Assembly (NCBI GenBank): GCA_944324265.1
Contig: CALUVS010000003.1
Location: forward strand, 1-64,000
From: an uncultured Traorella sp.
Lineage (GTDB): Bacteria; Bacillota_I; Bacilli_A; Erysipelotrichales; Erysipelotrichaceae
DNA length: 64,000 nucleotides
Reading direction: 5' to 3'
Positions 60,924 to 64,000 of this stretch are shown here, piece after piece (positions within the stretch are counted from its first letter, which is position 1; each line of letters opens with the position of its first letter). The translations under genes and the position numbers were made by a program. The notes beneath the pieces were generated by a model. The model was not told the origin of the DNA, did not search any database, and saw only the letters and a list, made by a program, of their open reading frames with translations.

Positions 60924-62085
60924 CCAGTTAAAAAGATGGCTGGGAAAGACTGCTGGTACCTATGCAGTATTTATCGCTGTCGGAGGACTGCTTTCTTTGA
61001 TTCCTGCCAGTCGAATCAATCTGTCTGAAGAAACGTTTTTCAGTCTGCGAATGTTCTTGGTCCTGTTTGGGCCCATCTATCTTACCTTGATTGCCAAGAT
61101 CATTTTGACTCTTCTTTCAATCAAGAATGGACAGACAAAGGATATCGCTGAAAACAGTCAGGATGTTTTGTTTGCCGTCACCTCACTGCTGATGTTTGTC
61201 AATCTTTCCAATGCAGAAACTATTACAGATCTAACCGACAGCTATATCCAAAACAAAGGACTGCAACATCTAAAAACAAGCAAACAGCATCCATTGAGAG
61301 GAAAGAATTTTTTAAATATTTTTCTGCCGGTATGTGCCTATTGTCTGATTCTGGAACTGATGACACTCATTATCTGCATTGTTGTCTTTGCGCCGCTGAG
61401 TCAAGCCGCAAGCAATGTATTTATCTTTGTAATTGCCTCAACTGTTTTGCTGCTGCTTTTGATTCCCCTCATTCTCTTTCTGATTTCTTCTTTTCAGGGA
61501 AACAAAGCAGCACATGAGGCCAAACGTACACAAGAAAAACAAACAGCCATACATGCAGAATATCAAGTATTGGAAACAGATCCATCTCGCCGAAAGCATT
61601 ATCTGAAATTGCCGAAAACATTAACTCTGCTCATCTTACCAGGAATTTTCTTGATATCGGGTATAGTGCTTTACTTTACAAAAAACTCACAGGAACTTTT
61701 GATTTCACAAATTCTTCGTCCGCCTTTTCTTGTCTTAATGACTGCAGCACTGCTTTTATTTATTCCCATGCTGATGTACTGGGCCAATTGTTCCGGCACA
61801 TCTCTGGTTCAGCGAATTTATCTTTCTCAAGATCTGCTGATCTATACAGGATACAGCGGCAGCATGGAGGAGCGAGTCGAATATCGTTATACCCTGCTGG
61901 AGTTAACGCATTATCATATCGGAAAAAGATCCATTCGTATCAAAGGTCAATTTACCAAAGAAACGAAAGATTCTTATGGCACCAGAAAAAAAGTGTCCTA
62001 CCTCAAAACCCTTTGGATTCCTCGTACCTTTCCAGCAGAACAGGAACAAGCTTTATTCCATTTTTTAAACAATACAACCGCATAA
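60910..62085 (+). CDS. Large membrane protein with a C-terminal PH-like segment
   Basis: A 391-residue protein: N-terminal spans at about 19-37, 49-66 and a further pair near 140-190, and two more near 235-255 and 268-290, followed by a charged soluble C-terminal region (RVEYRYTLLELTHYHIGKRS, RIKGQFTKET) that reads like a small beta-rich PH domain. Function unknown. ATG follows GGAAGGTGAATTGA and overlaps the previous reading frame. Confidence 0.6.
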   Translation: MQKSDQLKRWLGKTAGTYAVFIAVGGLLSLIPASRINLSEETFFSLRMFLVLFGPIYLTLIAKIILTLLSIKNGQTKDIAENSQDVLFAVTSLLMFVNLSNAETITDLTDSYIQNKGLQHLKTSKQHPLRGKNFLNIFLPVCAYCLILELMTLIICIVVFAPLSQAASNVFIFVIASTVLLLLLIPLILFLISSFQGNKAAHEAKRTQEKQTAIHAEYQVLETDPSRRKHYLKLPKTLTLLILPGIFLISGIVLYFTKNSQELLISQILRPPFLVLMTAALLLFIPMLMYWANCSGTSLVQRIYLSQDLLIYTGYSGSMEERVEYRYTLLELTHYHIGKRSIRIKGQFTKETKDSYGTRKKVSYLKTLWIPRTFPAEQEQALFHFLNNTTA

Positions 62086-62121
62086 GCTTATTCATTTACA
62101 TACAGATAGGAGGTGAATTTC

Positions 62122-62301
62122 ATGTATAAAACAGTAATTATTAAATACTCACCCAAAGCAAAGGAAATGGCCCTTAAAATCGAAGAAACTGCCAACCAAA
62201 TGGAACATGATGGATTTGAACTCATTACCTGTTCTATTATGCCTTCTGCAAAAGGTATCCTGGTATTTAGAAAACAAGATGAAACCATGCTGGGAAAATA
62301 A
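62122..62301 (+). CDS. Small DUF4177-like protein
   Basis: A 59-residue protein MYKTVIIKYSPKAKEMALKI continuing with a helix and a final strand with GFELITCSIMPSAKGILVFRK, the pattern of DUF4177-type small proteins. The ATG at 62122 follows AGGAGGTGAATTTC. It lies 36 bp after the membrane-protein gene and may share its operon. No function is known. Confidence 0.65.
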   Translation: MYKTVIIKYSPKAKEMALKIEETANQMEHDGFELITCSIMPSAKGILVFRKQDETMLGK

Positions 62302-62317
62302 CAGCTTTCAAACTTAT

Positions 62318-62357
62318 AAAATCCCTGTTATCATCTCTAAAATAACAGGGATTTTTA
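62318..62357. terminator. Terminator after the DUF4177-like gene
   Basis: AAAATCCCTGTTAT and ATAACAGGGATTTTT form a 14-bp stem; T-runs on both strands, so it can also end the convergent regulator gene at 62384. Confidence 0.85.
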
Positions 62358-62383
62358 AGCAGCATTTTTGATTCTCTATACAA

Positions 62384-63052
62384 TTAATTTTTCTTTTTTT
62401 TATAATTTCTTATATGCATATAAACAGTATTTTTTGATATTTTCATCAAAGTTTCTACTTTAATGACAGAATCTTTCAAACGGAAAATACCTTTGTCATA
62501 TAATCTTTCAATGATAACTTTATTCTTATTTGAAGGCAAAATCGAATCATCTTTCATGACTTCAGAGGTTACTTCTTCCAAAGTCGTTTTAATCAAATCA
62601 TCAGAACTCTGAGTAAATGCTTCTTTGAGGTTTGTTTCATGATTCGCTTTCATAATGTTTGGTGTAAATGATGCCAGAACATCTGCAAACGGTGTATTCA
62701 AATATAAATTAATACATAATAAACCTATAATTCTGTTATTCTCACCACGAATAGCAATTGTTGTCGATTTTAATGGTTCCCCTGCTTTATTCTTACTGAA
62801 ATAGACAATATAATCCACATGATCATTGGATATTTCATCAAACATTTTTAAAGCAAGGTCAGTAATTGGAGCACCGATTTTTCTTCCGGTATGTTCTCCA
62901 TTAATAATATAAATAACAGAATTATTCAAATCTTCTAATGAATGCAGTACAAATTCATATGAGTTAGACATATAGGCAGCTAAACCGTCAAGAACAGATT
63001 TAAATGATTCTAAAATTTGTTTATCTGTCTTTGTCAATATGATATTTTTCAT
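62384..63052 (-). CDS. YheO/DauR-type transcriptional regulator (PAS-like plus HTH)
   Basis: A 222-residue regulator with an N-terminal YheO-type PAS-like domain (about 20-120: NGEHTGRKIGAPITDLALKM, TTIAIRGENNRIIGLLCINL) and a C-terminal HTH (ILPSNKNKVIIERLYDKGIF, KISKNTVYMHIRNYKKK). The family includes DauR, a regulator of D-arginine catabolism. Start at 63052 with AAAGGGG at workable distance. It lies 74 bp after an aminotransferase gene on the same strand and may control it. Confidence 0.85.
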   Translation of the reverse strand: MKNIILTKTDKQILESFKSVLDGLAAYMSNSYEFVLHSLEDLNNSVIYIINGEHTGRKIGAPITDLALKMFDEISNDHVDYIVYFSKNKAGEPLKSTTIAIRGENNRIIGLLCINLYLNTPFADVLASFTPNIMKANHETNLKEAFTQSSDDLIKTTLEEVTSEVMKDDSILPSNKNKVIIERLYDKGIFRLKDSVIKVETLMKISKNTVYMHIRNYKKKKN

Positions 63053-63125
63053 ACACATTACCCCTTTATCTCTACTCAATTATATCTTTAAATTGAAAAT
63101 TTGCCAATTTTAAAGATAGTTTATA

Positions 63126-64000
63126 TTACAGTTTCTGATATTCAATCAATGCCTTTTTAATTCTGTATAATGCCTCAACTACTTTTTCATTGTCTTTATA
63201 CACACCAAGCACAATTCGTAAATGACCTTCTCCGCCTACTCCATAATTTTTGCCGTCGTTGACTGATACTTTTGCATGTTTCACCAAGTAATCCACAATT
63301 TCACTGGAATCTCCAATTTTTGATACGTCCAGCCAACACAGAAAGCCAGATTCCGGAAGTAGGCATGATACATTCGGAATTGAATTCAAAATTTCATAAG
63401 CCTTGTGTCTGCGATAATCAAAAGCTTCTTCAAAAACATTCATAAAAGAAGGTTGTTTTAATGCTTCAATGATTGCTTTCTGCGCTGATGTGGAGGTTGC
63501 ACCAATAACACCGACTGCATTGGCAAACAAACTATCCATAATTTCATCTGAACATACGATATAGCCCACACGCATTCCGCTCAAACCCATTCCTTTTGAA
63601 AAAGAAAATACACTTACAGTTCTTTCAAACATATCTTCCATTGCAGCAGGTGTAATCATTTCATTTTCATAGGTAAAATCCTCAAACGCCTGATCACAAA
63701 CTAAAATTAAATCATGCTGAATGACAAATTCTCTGAGTATTTCTAAAGATTTGCGATTATATACAGTAGTTGTCGGATTATTAGGATGAGTAATCAAAAC
63801 CATTTTTGTTTTATCGCTGACAGCAGCTTCTAAATCTTCTCGAACTAACTGATAATTATTTTCCTTTTTTAATTCAACAGCTACCGCTTTCCCTTTCATG
63901 ATTTCAACTGCAAGAGTATTATTCGGATAGCTAGGAGATGGAATAATCACTTCATCATTCGTATCAACAAAAGGCAGAATAGCAAAAAATAACCCGCTGT
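63126..64000 (-). CDS. Class I/II aminotransferase, N-terminus beyond the window
   Basis: The frame continues to the right edge (SGLFFAILPFVDTNDEVIIP precedes the first methionine-like codon), so the gene is partial. Fold type I PLP features: PSPSYPNN, THPNNPTTTVY, CDQAFEDFTYEN, and the PLP-lysine stretch SFSKGMGLSGMRVGY, with GHLRIVLGVYKDNE near the end. It transfers an amino group from an amino acid to an oxo acid; substrate unknown. The next gene downstream is a DauR-like regulator, hinting at amino acid catabolism. Confidence 0.9.
   Translation of the reverse strand, partial: SGLFFAILPFVDTNDEVIIPSPSYPNNTLAVEIMKGKAVAVELKKENNYQLVREDLEAAVSDKTKMVLITHPNNPTTTVYNRKSLEILREFVIQHDLILVCDQAFEDFTYENEMITPAAMEDMFERTVSVFSFSKGMGLSGMRVGYIVCSDEIMDSLFANAVGVIGATSTSAQKAIIEALKQPSFMNVFEEAFDYRRHKAYEILNSIPNVSCLLPESGFLCWLDVSKIGDSSEIVDYLVKHAKVSVNDGKNYGVGGEGHLRIVLGVYKDNEKVVEALYRIKKALIEYQKL

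Noticed and set aside
1-64000. CRISPR arrays, prophage and intact insertion sequences
   Set aside because: No regularly spaced repeats, no phage structural genes and no intact transposase were seen.

Overview
The window reads as one contiguous stretch of chromosome from a low-GC, spore-forming Firmicute. Sporulation genes (spoIIGA, sigE, sigG, a YlmC/YmxH-type gene), a Gram-positive division cluster (sepF, ylmH, divIVA, ileS with a T-box), strong AGGAGG-type ribosome binding sites, several PTS systems, a galactose ABC transporter and a giant surface adhesin fit a gut-associated member of the Erysipelotrichia/Clostridia. The order is my inference; no rRNA is present to test it. I see no prophage, CRISPR array or intact insertion sequence.

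Left part (1-11.7 kb): a leftward PTS operon (EIIA, BglG-type antiterminator, EIIBC, an eIF2B-like protein, the start of psuG) that looks like a pseudouridine uptake and cleavage system; a HAD phosphatase; a WYL regulator; a likely small RNA with C-rich loops; a membrane protein; a decayed 33-codon ORF; an SDR enzyme; a cellobiose-type PTS IIB/IIC pair; ogt; and a lipoprotein. A GntR-controlled ABC exporter follows (11.7-13.7 kb), and its ATPase carries a single-base frameshift.

Centre left (13.7-24 kb): ileS with its T-box, divIVA, ylmH, sepF, a YlmC-like gene, sigG, sigE and spoIIGA, all leftward. This is a shortened version of the Bacillus ftsZ-to-ileS cluster. A two-component system points away from it, followed by a second candidate small RNA with its own promoter and terminator.

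Centre (24-40.7 kb): a Nudix gene with an in-frame stop codon; a MarR-controlled pair of heterodimer-type ABC exporters; an M20 amidohydrolase; a secreted flavin-loaded fumarate-reductase-like lipoprotein; a rightward three-gene unit (ATP-grasp ligase plus two esterases) of unknown pathway; then mglBAC and galK for galactose uptake and phosphorylation.

Right part (40.7-64 kb): a 2505-residue surface protein with a probable N-terminal thioester domain, many SpaA/Cna-B-like domains and an LPXTG-like anchor; a 41-residue membrane peptide gene not previously called; tRNA-Leu(CAA); a headless TetR fragment; a lipoprotein; a DUF3737 protein; a two-component/ABC (FtsX-type) module with a HAD phosphatase; an MFS exporter with an ArsR-like regulator behind a 63-bp palindrome; a flavodoxin plus two membrane proteins; a small DUF4177-like protein; a YheO-type regulator; and a truncated aminotransferase at the right edge.
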